Part shown: in pieces, positions 9,733 to 17,917 of the stretch
How the letters are laid out: each line of letters opens with the position of its first letter
How positions within the stretch are numbered: the first letter of the stretch is position 1
Source of the DNA: DAOQAU01 sp964640325
Lineage (GTDB): Bacteria > Cyanobacteriota > Vampirovibrionia > Gastranaerophilales > Gastranaerophilaceae
Reading direction: 5' to 3'
Length of the DNA: 60,350 nt
Assembly: GCA_964640325.1 (NCBI GenBank)
Contig: CAZXID010000011.1
Coordinates: 1 to 60,350 of the forward strand
Notes under the pieces: model-generated
Told to the model about the DNA's origin: nothing
The model's database searches: none
Seen by the model: only the letters and a program-made list of their open reading frames with translations
Position numbers and translations under genes: made by a program

Positions 9733-9746
9733 AATCCCCTCTCTTT

Positions 9747-9824
9747 CTGCTTGGTTGCTCGCTTTAAACGGCGTTTCGGGCAAAAGCATCGTTTTGCCCT
9801 TCAGCCTCTGCTCGCAATCCGCTT
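9747..9824 (-). repeat. 78-bp hairpin repeat, copy 1
   Basis: Read on the minus strand, this 78-bp unit matches 14491-14568 on the plus strand with 5 mismatches by my count. Its core is a perfect 8-bp stem, GGGCAAAA and TTTTGCCC, around a 6-base loop. It is far more GC-rich than its surroundings and overlaps the spurious upstream extension of the MlaA-fusion reading frame. It looks like a dispersed non-coding element (REP or MITE-like). Confidence 0.8.
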
Positions 9825-9998
9825 TCCCCCTTTATAAGAACTTTTGGCAAAAAAAAATATTACTCAAATGATAATAAAATTGATAATTCAAATTTTGCTT
9901 AAAATATGAATTTTAAAAAAATAATATTAATATTGGAGTTTAAAATTAAAAAATTTTGCTAATATAACTTTGTAAAAACATTTTATGGAGAAGTCCTA

Positions 9999-10688
9999 GT
10001 GGAAATTTTAGCTATAATTCCTGCGCGCGGCGGCTCAAAATCAATCCCCAGAAAGAACATCAAGCCTATCAACGGAAAGCCTATGATTTATTATTCGATT
10101 GAAGCCTGCCACAAATCAAAATACATTACAAGATATGTTGTTTCAACCGAAGATGATGAAATCAAGATGATTTCAGAGGCATTTGGTGCGGAAGTTATTA
10201 ACAGACCTCTTGAATTGGCAAAAGATGAAACAAAAACGGCTCCTGTTATGTTATACACCGCACAAATTCTTGAAGAAAAAGGATACAAGCCTGATTATAT
10301 TGCACTTATTCAGCCAACTTCACCGTTTAGGACGGCAGAATTTATTGACAAAGCCTTTGACCATATGTTTTCTAAGCCGGAATGCGACAGTTGTTTTAGC
10401 GGAGTTGATTTGTGGCTTACTCACGGCAGATGGAGGCAGCTTCATAACGGAACACTTGAAGCTTTATATGATTATAGAAATCGTCCAAGAAGGCAAGACC
10501 TTGTTTGTCATTATAAAATGTACAGCGAAAACGGGGCTTTTTATGCGGCTAAGTATGATATTTTTAAAAAAGTTAAGGACTTTATCGGCGAAAATCCTTG
10601 TATATATTTAACAGACATAAACTTTGATGTTGATGAGCCGCAGGATTTCGAGCGTGCAGAAAAAATGTTACAAGAGCAAGCAAGATAA
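9999..10688 (+). CDS. CMP-sugar synthetase (NeuA/PseF-like cytidylyltransferase)
   Basis: A 229-residue protein starting with the signature IIPARGGSKSIPRKNIKPIN of CMP-acylneuraminate/pseudaminate cytidylyltransferases, followed by YYSIEACHKSKYI, VVSTEDDEI and QPTSPFRTAEFID. It would activate a nonulosonic acid (sialic, legionaminic or pseudaminic type) with CTP. The length fits NeuA/PseF. The start is GTG with GGAG about 9 bases upstream. It heads a same-strand run of sugar genes, but no nonulosonate synthase (NeuB/PseI) is in the window, so the substrate is open. Confidence 0.85.
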   Translation: MEILAIIPARGGSKSIPRKNIKPINGKPMIYYSIEACHKSKYITRYVVSTEDDEIKMISEAFGAEVINRPLELAKDETKTAPVMLYTAQILEEKGYKPDYIALIQPTSPFRTAEFIDKAFDHMFSKPECDSCFSGVDLWLTHGRWRQLHNGTLEALYDYRNRPRRQDLVCHYKMYSENGAFYAAKYDIFKKVKDFIGENPCIYLTDINFDVDEPQDFERAEKMLQEQAR

Positions 10689-10726
10689 ATCTTGCGCTAA
10701 AAAATCTTTTATAATAGAATTCAGAA

Positions 10727-11128
10727 ATGAACTACAAACTAATCGATTTTGTTAAACGCGGTGATTCAAGAGGCTCTCTGGTTGCAATAGAGGGCAATCA
10801 GGATATTCCTTTTGAAATCAAACGCGTTTTTTATATTTTTGACACACAGGGGCAAAATATTATAAGAGGCGACCATGCAAACCGCAAATCAAAATTTGTG
10901 TTGGTAATGCTTTCAGGCTCTTGCAAAATAAAAATCTTCTCCGATAAAGAAATTTTTGAAATAATTGAACTTAACTCGCCTGACAAAGGTCTGTTTTTAG
11001 ATACTTTTACCTGGAAAGAAATGTATGATTTTTCACAAGATTCAGTAATGTTGGTGCTTGCAAGCGAACATTTTGATGCAGATGAATATATAAGTTCACA
11101 TCAAGAACTGATTGATATATTAAATTAA
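10727..11128 (+). CDS. fdtA: dTDP-4-keto-6-deoxyhexose 3,4-ketoisomerase, FdtA/QdtA-like
   Basis: A 133-residue cupin (WxcM-like C-terminal family). It has the FdtA/QdtA pattern RGDSRGSLVAIEGNQDIPFE, then IKRVFYIFD, RGDHANRKSKFVLVMLSGSC and TWKEMYDFS, including the H in GDHAN and the WxxM strand. It would interconvert dTDP-4-keto and dTDP-3-keto-6-deoxyhexose before amination. The N-acetyltransferase (11776) and aminotransferase (12234) for the next steps follow. RmlA and RmlB, which make the precursor, must lie elsewhere. FdtA and QdtA cannot be told apart by eye. Confidence 0.8.
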   Translation: MNYKLIDFVKRGDSRGSLVAIEGNQDIPFEIKRVFYIFDTQGQNIIRGDHANRKSKFVLVMLSGSCKIKIFSDKEIFEIIELNSPDKGLFLDTFTWKEMYDFSQDSVMLVLASEHFDADEYISSHQELIDILN

Positions 11129-11206
11129 TTTTTTAATTTGTTTAGTCTTATTTTTTTATGTATAATGATTGGGTTGCTTTTATTTTAAAAGATTGGCTCT
11201 AAGTAA

Positions 11207-11779
11207 ATGGATTTTAGCAGATTTTTCAAAAATTTTTTTAAAGTCAAAGTTTGGTTTTTCAAAAATTACCTTTCGGACAAAAAATTTAAAAAATATCCGA
11301 AATTAAGTCAGCCCTGCTTATTTTTGGGCAAGGGTGAGATAATAATCGACAAAAGTGCAAATTTGGGATACTTTCCTTCACCACTTTTTTACAGCACTTA
11401 TTGCCATATCGAAGCAAGAAACATAAATTCAAAAATAATTATTGAAAAAGATGTTTTTATAAACAACAATGCCTGCATAATATCTAACGGAGCGAAAGTA
11501 AAAATAGGCGAAAATTGCAGAATAGGAACAAATTTTCAATGTTTTGACAGTGATTTTCATGGGCTAAAATCGGAAAACAGGGACAATCCCGAAGCAATCG
11601 TTAATAAAGACACTACGATAGGCAAAAATGTTTTTATCGGAAATAACGTCATAATTTTAAAAGGTGTTAACATAGGAGAAGACTGCGTGATAGCCGCAGG
11701 TGCCGTTGTCACAAAATCTTTCCCTGAAAAAACGATAATCGCAGGAAATCCTGCCGTAGCGAAAGGCGAAGTTAAATGA
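11207..11779 (+). CDS. Hexapeptide-repeat acyltransferase (WbbJ/colanic-acid type)
   Basis: A 190-residue left-handed beta-helix protein: repeated hexapeptides (IIIEKDVFINNNACIISNGA, VKIGENCRIG) and the C-terminal IGKNVFIGNNVIILKGVNIG, then GAVVTKSFPEKTIIAGNPA, as in sugar O-acetyltransferases. A His in SDFHGL is the likely catalytic base. It probably acetylates the surface polysaccharide built by this cluster. Its stop overlaps the next ATG by 4 bases, so it is translationally coupled to the FdtC-like gene. Confidence 0.82.
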   Translation: MDFSRFFKNFFKVKVWFFKNYLSDKKFKKYPKLSQPCLFLGKGEIIIDKSANLGYFPSPLFYSTYCHIEARNINSKIIIEKDVFINNNACIISNGAKVKIGENCRIGTNFQCFDSDFHGLKSENRDNPEAIVNKDTTIGKNVFIGNNVIILKGVNIGEDCVIAAGAVVTKSFPEKTIIAGNPAVAKGEVK

Positions 11780-12237
11780 CCAATTTTATACACAAACTTT
11801 CTGATGTTCAAAGCAAAAACATCGGCAAAAACACAAATATATGGCAATTTTGTGTAATTTTGCCAAAAGCAGTAATCGGGGATAATTGCAATATTTGCTC
11901 ACACTGTTTTATTGAAAATGATGTAAAAGTCGGAAACAATGTTACCGTAAAGTGCAACGTACAGCTTTGGGACGGAATAGAGATTGAAGACAATGTTTTT
12001 GTAGGCTCAAACGTAACTTTCTGCAATGACAAACAGCCCCGTTCAAAAAAACGCCCAGAGGCTTTTATCAAAACAATTATTAAAAAAGGTGCTTCAATCG
12101 GTGCGGGCTCAACAATTTTACCCGGAATTACAATTAGTGAAAATGCTATGATAGGCGCAGGTTCTGTCGTTACCAAAAATGTTAAGCCAAATATAACCGT
12201 AATGGGAAATCCTGCAAAAGAAAAGGATGTAAAATGA
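11776..12237 (+). CDS. fdtC: dTDP-3-amino-3,6-dideoxyhexose N-acetyltransferase, FdtC/QdtC-like
   Basis: A 153-residue left-handed beta-helix acetyltransferase. Its sequence (IGKNTNIWQFCVILPKAVIG, VQLWDGIEIEDNVFVGSNVT, FCNDKQPRSKKRPE, GAGSTILPGITISENAMIGA) is typical of the FdtC/QdtC/WlbB group that N-acetylates 3-amino sugars; the CNDKxPRS motif lies over the acceptor site in that group. It starts by an ATGA overlap with the preceding acyltransferase and ends by an ATGA overlap with the aminotransferase. Confidence 0.8.
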   Translation: MTNFIHKLSDVQSKNIGKNTNIWQFCVILPKAVIGDNCNICSHCFIENDVKVGNNVTVKCNVQLWDGIEIEDNVFVGSNVTFCNDKQPRSKKRPEAFIKTIIKKGASIGAGSTILPGITISENAMIGAGSVVTKNVKPNITVMGNPAKEKDVK

Positions 12238-13328
12238 TTAAATTTTTAGACCTACACAAAATAAACGAAAAATACAAGCAAAAAATAGATGCGGGTATAA
12301 AAAGAGTTTTGGATAGCGGATGGTATCTTCTTGGGAAAGAAGGCGAAATTTTTGAAAAAAATTTCGCCTTATATTGTGGAACAAAACACGCAATCGGAGT
12401 TGCAAACGGACTTGATGCGCTTAATTTAATCATAAAAGCCTACGGATTTGGTCAAGGCGATGAAATTATAGTTCCTGCAAATACTTATATAGCTTCAATT
12501 CTTTCAATTTCACAAAACGGCTGCACCCCTGTTTTGGTTGAGCCTGATATAAAAACTTATAATATTAATCCTGATTTAACAGAAGAAAAGATAACTTCAA
12601 AAACAAAGGCTATCATGCCTGTTCACTTATACGGACAAGCTGTTGAAATGGAAAAAATTTGGGAGTTGGCAAAAAAATATAATTTAAAAATTATAGAAGA
12701 TTCCGCTCAGGCTCACGGGGCAATTTATCAGGGCAAAAGGACGGGAAATTTGGGCGATGCCAGCGGATTCAGTTTTTATCCGGGAAAAAACCTGGGCTGC
12801 TTGGGAGATGGCGGAGCGATAACCACAAATGACGATGAGCTTGCCACAAAAATCCGCGCACTGAGAAATTACGGTTCGCATGTTAAATATCAAAACATTT
12901 ACAAAGGGACAAATTCGAGACTGGATGAAATTCAAGCGGCTGTCTTGGATGCAAAATTGGAAGGGCTTGATGAAGATAATCAAATAAGACGCAATATAGC
13001 AAATTATTACATTCAAAATATAAAAAATCCTCTTGTTGTTTTGCCTGAGCCTGTAACACAAGAAGGTCATGTTTGGCACATTTTTGCGCTGAGGGTAAAA
13101 AACAGAGAAAATTTTCAAAATTATTTGACAAAAAATGAGATACAAACTTTAATCCATTATCCGATTGCACCTCACAAACAGGAAGCTTATAAAGAGTGGA
13201 ATAATTTGTTATTTCCGATAACAGAACAAATCCATAGAGAAATTATTTCTCTGCCGATTTCGCCTGTTATGGAGCGCGAAGAATTTGAAAAAGTCGTTGA
13301 GGTGGTAAATGCCTACAATGAATCCTAA
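12234..13328 (+). CDS. fdtB: PLP-dependent 3-keto sugar aminotransferase, FdtB/QdtB-like
   Basis: A 364-residue DegT/DnrJ/EryC1 aminotransferase. PLP-binding features are visible: ANTYIASILS, EDSAQAHG near residue 155 and the Schiff-base lysine in YPGKNLGCLGDGG (K185). C-terminal YPIAPHKQEAY completes the family pattern. With FdtA and FdtC-like neighbours it would install the 3-amino group to give dTDP-Fuc3N or Qui3N. It overlaps both flanking genes, so the cassette is one translational unit. Confidence 0.85.
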   Translation: MIKFLDLHKINEKYKQKIDAGIKRVLDSGWYLLGKEGEIFEKNFALYCGTKHAIGVANGLDALNLIIKAYGFGQGDEIIVPANTYIASILSISQNGCTPVLVEPDIKTYNINPDLTEEKITSKTKAIMPVHLYGQAVEMEKIWELAKKYNLKIIEDSAQAHGAIYQGKRTGNLGDASGFSFYPGKNLGCLGDGGAITTNDDELATKIRALRNYGSHVKYQNIYKGTNSRLDEIQAAVLDAKLEGLDEDNQIRRNIANYYIQNIKNPLVVLPEPVTQEGHVWHIFALRVKNRENFQNYLTKNEIQTLIHYPIAPHKQEAYKEWNNLLFPITEQIHREIISLPISPVMEREEFEKVVEVVNAYNES

Positions 13329-14418
13329 AATTTCTATCTTAACGCCTTCTTATAATCACGAAAAATACGTTAAAATTTTTATAGAAAGCGTTTTAAATCA
13401 AAAAGAGCAGGATTTTGAACTTATAATCGTTGATGACAATTCCACAGACAATAACGTGAAGGAAATTCAAAAATTTAGTGACGAGCGAATAATCTTAATT
13501 CAACACGAATACAACCAAGGAATAAACGCTGGGCTTAATTCCGCATTTGAAAAAGCAAGAGGTGAATATATTGTTTTTGTTGCATCTGATGATATGCTTG
13601 AGCAAAATCACCTTGAAGAAACAACAAAATATTTGGACAAACATCCTGAAGTAAATTTATATTATTGCTCTTTATCTTTAATTGACGAACAAGGAATCCA
13701 TATCTCAGGAAGAGAAAAACATTATATATTAAATTATAACGACAAATATGAAGTGCTTAAAAATTTATTTTTAAAACGCAATATTCTTTTTTCACCCGGA
13801 ATGGTTGTAAGAAAAGAAGCATTTGAAAAAATTTATCCGCTTAATTTGTCAGTAATCCAATATCAGGATTACATAATGAATGTTGAGCTTTTAATTGATA
13901 ATGAAGCATATTTTAGTGAAAAACAACTTGTAAAATACAGGCAGTCATCCCAACCTACAAACATAAGCGCACAGACTACAACTGTTCTCAGCCGCGAAGT
14001 TTTGGAAGAAGAAAAAGTAATGAACTCTTTTTTAAAAATAAAAGATAAAGAATTTCTTACAAAAATCTTCGGTAATGATTTAAAAGAGTTTGGGGAACCT
14101 GTGAATGAAACTATTTCTTATTTTTTGGGAAGAATGGCGTTTAAATCTTCTAAAAATCAAAAACGCAGGTGGGGTTATAAAATAATAATGGATTTTATGG
14201 CTGAAGCTGGGAATTTAGAACTTTTGCATAAACTGTACGGGTTTGATTTCAAAAAGTATCTTGCCCTTGCTCAAAATTTAGAGGGAATGTCAAGCGGCTT
14301 AATTGCTGATTTTGATTATAAAATAAGCAGATATAAAAAATTATTTAATAAATTTTTAGTTATAGCAATAATCTTAGGGGTAATTGTCTTAGGTTTACTT
14401 TTTGGCTATTTTATATAA
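13309..14418 (+). CDS. GT2 family glycosyltransferase with C-terminal TM anchor
   Basis: A 369-residue protein. The N-terminal 220 residues are a GT-A fold GT2 domain (KISILTPSYNHEKYVKIFIE, LIIVDDNSTDNN, VASDDMLEQNH with the DD metal motif). One hydrophobic helix at the very end (LVIAIILGVIVLGLLFGYFI) anchors it in the inner membrane. It overlaps the aminotransferase by 20 bases; the first ATG has GAGG 6 bases upstream and is preferred over the ATG three codons later. It probably adds a sugar, possibly the 3-acetamido sugar made by the preceding genes. Confidence 0.82.
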   Translation: MPTMNPKISILTPSYNHEKYVKIFIESVLNQKEQDFELIIVDDNSTDNNVKEIQKFSDERIILIQHEYNQGINAGLNSAFEKARGEYIVFVASDDMLEQNHLEETTKYLDKHPEVNLYYCSLSLIDEQGIHISGREKHYILNYNDKYEVLKNLFLKRNILFSPGMVVRKEAFEKIYPLNLSVIQYQDYIMNVELLIDNEAYFSEKQLVKYRQSSQPTNISAQTTTVLSREVLEEEKVMNSFLKIKDKEFLTKIFGNDLKEFGEPVNETISYFLGRMAFKSSKNQKRRWGYKIIMDFMAEAGNLELLHKLYGFDFKKYLALAQNLEGMSSGLIADFDYKISRYKKLFNKFLVIAIILGVIVLGLLFGYFI

Positions 14419-14490
14419 TAATTAAAATAAGAGGATGCAGAAAAATTCGAAAAATGACAATTTTTCGCAATTTTTCAAATCCGACCTAAG

Positions 14491-14568
14491 AAGCGGATTG
14501 CGAGCTGAGGCTGAAGGGCAAAACGACGCTTTTGCCCGAAACGCCGTTAAACGCGAGCAACTAAGCAG
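14491..14568 (+). repeat. 78-bp hairpin repeat, copy 2
   Basis: Second copy of the 78-bp unit at 9747-9824, in opposite orientation, differing at 5 positions by my count. The central GGGCAAAA / TTTTGCCC stem is identical and only the loop differs. It lies between the GT2 and GT6 genes in a strongly GC-rich patch of an AT-rich region. Confidence 0.82.
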
Positions 14569-14576
14569 TGCTAAAA

Positions 14577-14686
14577 CCTTGCCGGCTGCGGGATAGCGAA
14601 AGCGAGCAGAAGGCGAAACGGCGACGCGAAGGCGGCGGCGTTGCAGACCCGTTTAGCGCGAGCTTTCAAGACAGCCGGCGGCAAGG
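14577..14686. repeat. GC-rich 110-bp inverted-repeat element
   Basis: Starts with CCTTGCCGGCTG (14577-14588) and ends with CAGCCGGCGGCAAGG (14672-14686), which are reverse complements apart from a 3-base insertion. The interior is very rich in G and C and contains a degenerate relative of the 78-bp repeat (GCGAGCAGAAGGC) near 14600. It directly follows repeat copy 2 and ends 24 bases before the GT6 start. It may be a miniature element or a structured leader. Confidence 0.6.
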
Positions 14687-14710
14687 ATGAAAGCCGGACA
14701 AGAGGTTTAT

Positions 14711-15505
14711 ATGAAAATAGCTGTTTTATACATCGGGACGGGGCATTACACTATTTTTTGGGATGAATTTTTTAATTCTTGCGAAAAATATTTCATTAAA
14801 GATGCTCAAAAACACTACTTCTTTTTTACTGATGACAAAGAATTTAAATCTAATGACAAAATAACAATAGTCCCTCAAGAAAATTTGGGCTGGCCATTGA
14901 TAACTTGTCTTAGATACAAAATTTTAAATAAAATAAAAGAAAAGCTCAAAGATTATGATTATGCATTTTTCTTCAACGGAAATATGGAATTTTTAAAACC
15001 TATAACAAAAGAAGAGTTTTTACCAATAGAAAAAGACGGATACATTGTTGCGCCGATTCATTCAAGCAACAAGAGAATGAAATCCAACAAAGAATTTTCC
15101 TATGAAAGAAATCCTGCATCAACTTCATATATACCCTACGGGGTGGGTCAAAAATATTTTCATGCAGGCATTTTAGGCGGCAGGACAAAAGAATTCCTTG
15201 AATTATTGGATGCTTGCGAAAAAATGATGGACGAAGACTTAAGCAACAATATTATTCCTAAATTTCACGATGAAAGTGTTTTTAACAAATATATTTTAAA
15301 TCGCCCTTATAAAATCTTAAGCAACTATTACATTCATCCTGTGCACGGAAAACCTTTTGTTTGGTTTAATCCGAAGGTAAAAATAATTCAAAGGGACAAG
15401 TCAAGATTTAAATACGGTGGACACGCTTATCTTAGAGGCGAAACAAATAAAAAAATAACCCCCATAAGCTATTTTAAAGAAAAAATTAAACAGATATTTA
15501 AATAA
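14711..15505 (+). CDS. GT6 family (histo-blood-group-type) glycosyltransferase with NGN motif
   Basis: A 264-residue protein from the ATG at 14711, chosen for AAGAGG 5 bases upstream; an in-frame ATG at 14687 lies at the edge of a repeat. It matches GT6, the family of ABO transferases and alpha-1,3-galactosyltransferase: IAVLYIGTGHYTIFWDEF, HYFFFTDD, DYDYAFFFNGNMEFL, KYFHAGILGGRTKEF, HDESVFNKY. In animals the metal site is DxD; here it is N89-G90-N91, as known for bacterial GT6 enzymes that work without metal. It would add alpha-linked Gal or GalNAc to a surface glycan. Confidence 0.85.
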   Translation: MKIAVLYIGTGHYTIFWDEFFNSCEKYFIKDAQKHYFFFTDDKEFKSNDKITIVPQENLGWPLITCLRYKILNKIKEKLKDYDYAFFFNGNMEFLKPITKEEFLPIEKDGYIVAPIHSSNKRMKSNKEFSYERNPASTSYIPYGVGQKYFHAGILGGRTKEFLELLDACEKMMDEDLSNNIIPKFHDESVFNKYILNRPYKILSNYYIHPVHGKPFVWFNPKVKIIQRDKSRFKYGGHAYLRGETNKKITPISYFKEKIKQIFK

Positions 15506-16388
15506 CTAAAGAACTTAGACCCTTTTGCAGCGTGGTTTTTGGGATTATGCTAAAAGCCTTTAAGCATTTTTTATTATCAAGAACGCTATGTTTTATATCG
15601 CCTTGTCTTTCTTGGGTATGTTCGGGGAAAATAGAATAACCGTATTTTTGAGCCATAAGTTCAAATAATTTGTTAATTGAAACCGCTTTATTGGTTGAAA
15701 TATTTACGATTCCATTTTTTGTTTTAGGGTTTAGTGCTTCAAAGCAAATTTGGGCAATATCAGTCACATGAACAAAATCTCTGGTTTGGGTGCCGTCGCC
15801 ATGGATTTGAATTTTTTGATTATTCTTCATTTTATCTGCAAATATTGCAACTACACCGGCTTCGCCTTGGGACGATTGTCTTGACCCGTAAACATTTGCA
15901 AACCTAAAAATTATATAATCAAGCCCGAAAAGTTGAATATATTTTTCGGCGGTAAGTTTTGAAAGTCCGTAAAAAGATAAACAATTTGTAGAATGATTTT
16001 CATCAACCGGCAAGTATTCAGGGATACCGTAAACAGCTGCGGTAGAAGCAAAAATAAACTTTTTAACTTGATATTTCTTGCAAAGATTAAGAAGATTTAC
16101 TGTGCCTAAGATATTTTCCTTTGCATCATCGACAGGATTTTTCACAGAAAAACTTACACTTGCCTGTGCCGCAAAATGAAAAACAAATTCAATATTATTT
16201 TCTTTGAATATTTTTTCAAGCTTATCTGAAATGACATCAAGATTATAAAATTTTGCTTTGGGATTTATATTTTTGTTTTTGCCGGAAGATAAATTATCCA
16301 CAATAACAACGTCATAACCATTTTTAATAAAAAAATCAGTTACGTGAGAACCTATAAAGCCTGCGCCGCCTGTGACTAAAATACTCAA
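15498..16388 (-). CDS. NAD-dependent nucleotide-sugar epimerase/dehydratase (extended SDR)
   Basis: A 296-residue extended SDR from a TTG at 16388, preceded by GAGG at 8 bases; translation then begins SILVTGGAGFIGSHVTDFF with the GxxGxxG motif at the right distance. The longer frame to 16502 adds a hydrophobic stretch with no parallel in the family. Catalytic YGLSK is at residues 140-144 and FASTAAVYG lies before it. Family members are UDP-glucose/GlcNAc 4-epimerases and related dehydratases; the specificity cannot be read here. It converges on the GT6 gene, with an 8-base overlap of the ends. Confidence 0.82.
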   Translation of the reverse strand: MSILVTGGAGFIGSHVTDFFIKNGYDVVIVDNLSSGKNKNINPKAKFYNLDVISDKLEKIFKENNIEFVFHFAAQASVSFSVKNPVDDAKENILGTVNLLNLCKKYQVKKFIFASTAAVYGIPEYLPVDENHSTNCLSFYGLSKLTAEKYIQLFGLDYIIFRFANVYGSRQSSQGEAGVVAIFADKMKNNQKIQIHGDGTQTRDFVHVTDIAQICFEALNPKTKNGIVNISTNKAVSINKLFELMAQKYGYSIFPEHTQERQGDIKHSVLDNKKCLKAFSIIPKTTLQKGLSSLVI

Positions 16389-16774
16389 AATAAAAACCTC
16401 ATTCAATACAAGAAGATAGTAAGCCAAAAGGCAATTAATGTCAATTTTAGCAATATAAAAGAGTTTCAAGATTTGCCTTATGTAAAACATTAAATAGTAC
16501 AACGGATTTGATAAAGGTTGTGCTCGAAAAAAATATTCAGATTGTCTTGCAAGATAAATTAAAAATTTATTTGAATTAGTAGATTTAATTTAAAGGCAAA
16601 TATTTGATGCGGATTAAACGCAGTATATCTTGCGTGGACAAGCGTTTTCTCCTTGTTGATTTTATCTTTGCAATCAGACAGGATAAATATATTTCGAAAT
16701 TGTAAATTGATAGCAAAAAAAATATTTAGAAGTTTTAACTATATAACAGTTAAAATTAAAAAGGTTAAAATTTA
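16389..16774. other. Intergenic region between divergent genes
   Basis: About 390 bases of AT-rich sequence between the epimerase start (TTG, minus strand) and the SPASM gene (plus strand). It must hold both promoters, but I could not assign clear -35/-10 pairs. I see no convincing small gene, hairpin or repeat. Confidence 0.4.
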
Positions 16775-17686
16775 ATGCAAGTCAATAGTATTAGCATTGA
16801 AAGCAGTGCTTATAAAGACAAGAATAAAAAATCTCCAAATTTTAAAATGGTTTTTAGTAGAATCAGCTTTGGAATATCACGGAAAAGCTTTCTTGATGTT
16901 GTAGAAGTAGGTGTGAGTAAAACGTGCAACTTGAGTTGCCCATATTGTCCAAATACTTTTGTCAAAGGTGAAATTCAGGATCATATTATGCAAATTCCTT
17001 TGTTTAAAAGTATAGTAGCAAATTTACGACGAATAAATTTTCAGGGTAGATTTACTTTCCATAGATACAATGAACCATTGAAAGTGCCTGTGGAGGATTA
17101 TATAAAGATAGTCAAAAAAGATTTACCAGAAGCCTCTGCTGAGCTTTCAACAAATGGTATTTTGTTGAATGCCGCAAGACTAAAAAGTTTGAATGCAGCA
17201 GGTGTAGATAAAATTATTGTAACTCAACACACTCCAAAAGGTTTTATCGATAGATTGAGGTTAATTCCAGACGAACTTTTAGAGAAAGTTTCAGTAAAAT
17301 ACGGTAGTGAGTTACAATTAATTAATAGAGGTGGGGCACTTGGCAAAGCAGAAGTTGGCAGCAATAATAAACCTTGTTATTATGTAAAGAGTTCTCTGGT
17401 TGTAAACTCTGATGGCATTGTTCCTCTATGTTGCGACGATTATTATTCTACGGTTATCTTGGGGGATTTAAAACATGAGAGTATCGAAGAAGTCTGGAAT
17501 AAGCCATTGTTTGTCAGTTTAAGGCAAAAATTAATCAGTGGAGATAGGCATTCAGTTGAAATTTGTAAAAATTGTGACCGTTCAAGAGATACTAGACCTG
17601 CAATTCAAGATTTTAATTTAAATAGTGCGCTTTATAGAAAACAACTGTTGTTGTCTACTGGAGATGCTCATTTGCTCATTTCTTAG
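16775..17686 (+). CDS. Radical SAM/SPASM protein
   Basis: A 303-residue protein. The radical SAM cluster motif is CNLSCPYCPN near residue 52 (CxxxCxxC), followed by FHRYNEPLKVP and ELSTNGILL. A C-terminal SPASM-type region has VPLCCDDYYSTVILGDLKHE and ICKNCDRSRD, with cysteines for auxiliary Fe-S clusters. SPASM proteins modify peptides or act as anaerobic sulfatase-type maturases. No precursor peptide or target enzyme is seen beside it. The first 30 residues (SAYKDKNKKSPNFKMVFSRI) are a low-complexity leader before the core. Confidence 0.8.
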   Translation: MQVNSISIESSAYKDKNKKSPNFKMVFSRISFGISRKSFLDVVEVGVSKTCNLSCPYCPNTFVKGEIQDHIMQIPLFKSIVANLRRINFQGRFTFHRYNEPLKVPVEDYIKIVKKDLPEASAELSTNGILLNAARLKSLNAAGVDKIIVTQHTPKGFIDRLRLIPDELLEKVSVKYGSELQLINRGGALGKAEVGSNNKPCYYVKSSLVVNSDGIVPLCCDDYYSTVILGDLKHESIEEVWNKPLFVSLRQKLISGDRHSVEICKNCDRSRDTRPAIQDFNLNSALYRKQLLLSTGDAHLLIS

Positions 17687-17870
17687 CTACATTGAAAGAT
17701 TCTGTTAATCTTATAATAATTGCGTATAATAGCAATATCTCTCATTGAAAGATTTTTAAATGTACTTTCCTTCTCATTAAAAACGTTTACTTTCCCATTG
17801 GCATACAAATAAATTCAGGAATAGTTATAGATTACTTAAAAAATACTCAATAAAAACTAAGGGTTTTATT

Positions 17871-17911
17871 TTCGGAGAATATATGTTATAATATCCGAAG
17901 AAAGTTCGGAG
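17871..17911 (+). promoter_or_regulatory. Probable promoter and TTCGGA operator of the Fic gene
   Basis: A TATAAT box at 17887-17892 lies inside an inverted repeat, TTCGGA (17871-17876) and TCCGAA (17894-17899). A third TTCGGAG follows at 17905-17911, just before the ATG at 17918. A repressor here would cover the -10 box. The likely binder is unknown; self-regulation by the Fic protein's C-terminal winged-helix-like region is possible. Confidence 0.5.
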
Positions 17912-17917
17912 ATTAGT

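Noticed and set aside
9733..9789. ATG 9789 as start of the MlaA fusion
   Set aside because: This part is encoded by the 78-bp repeat and would place 19 polar residues before the signal peptide.
14687..14710. ATG 14687 as start of the GT6 gene
   Set aside because: It lies at the edge of the GC-rich element; ATG 14711 has a proper AAGAGG and fits the GT6 N-terminus.
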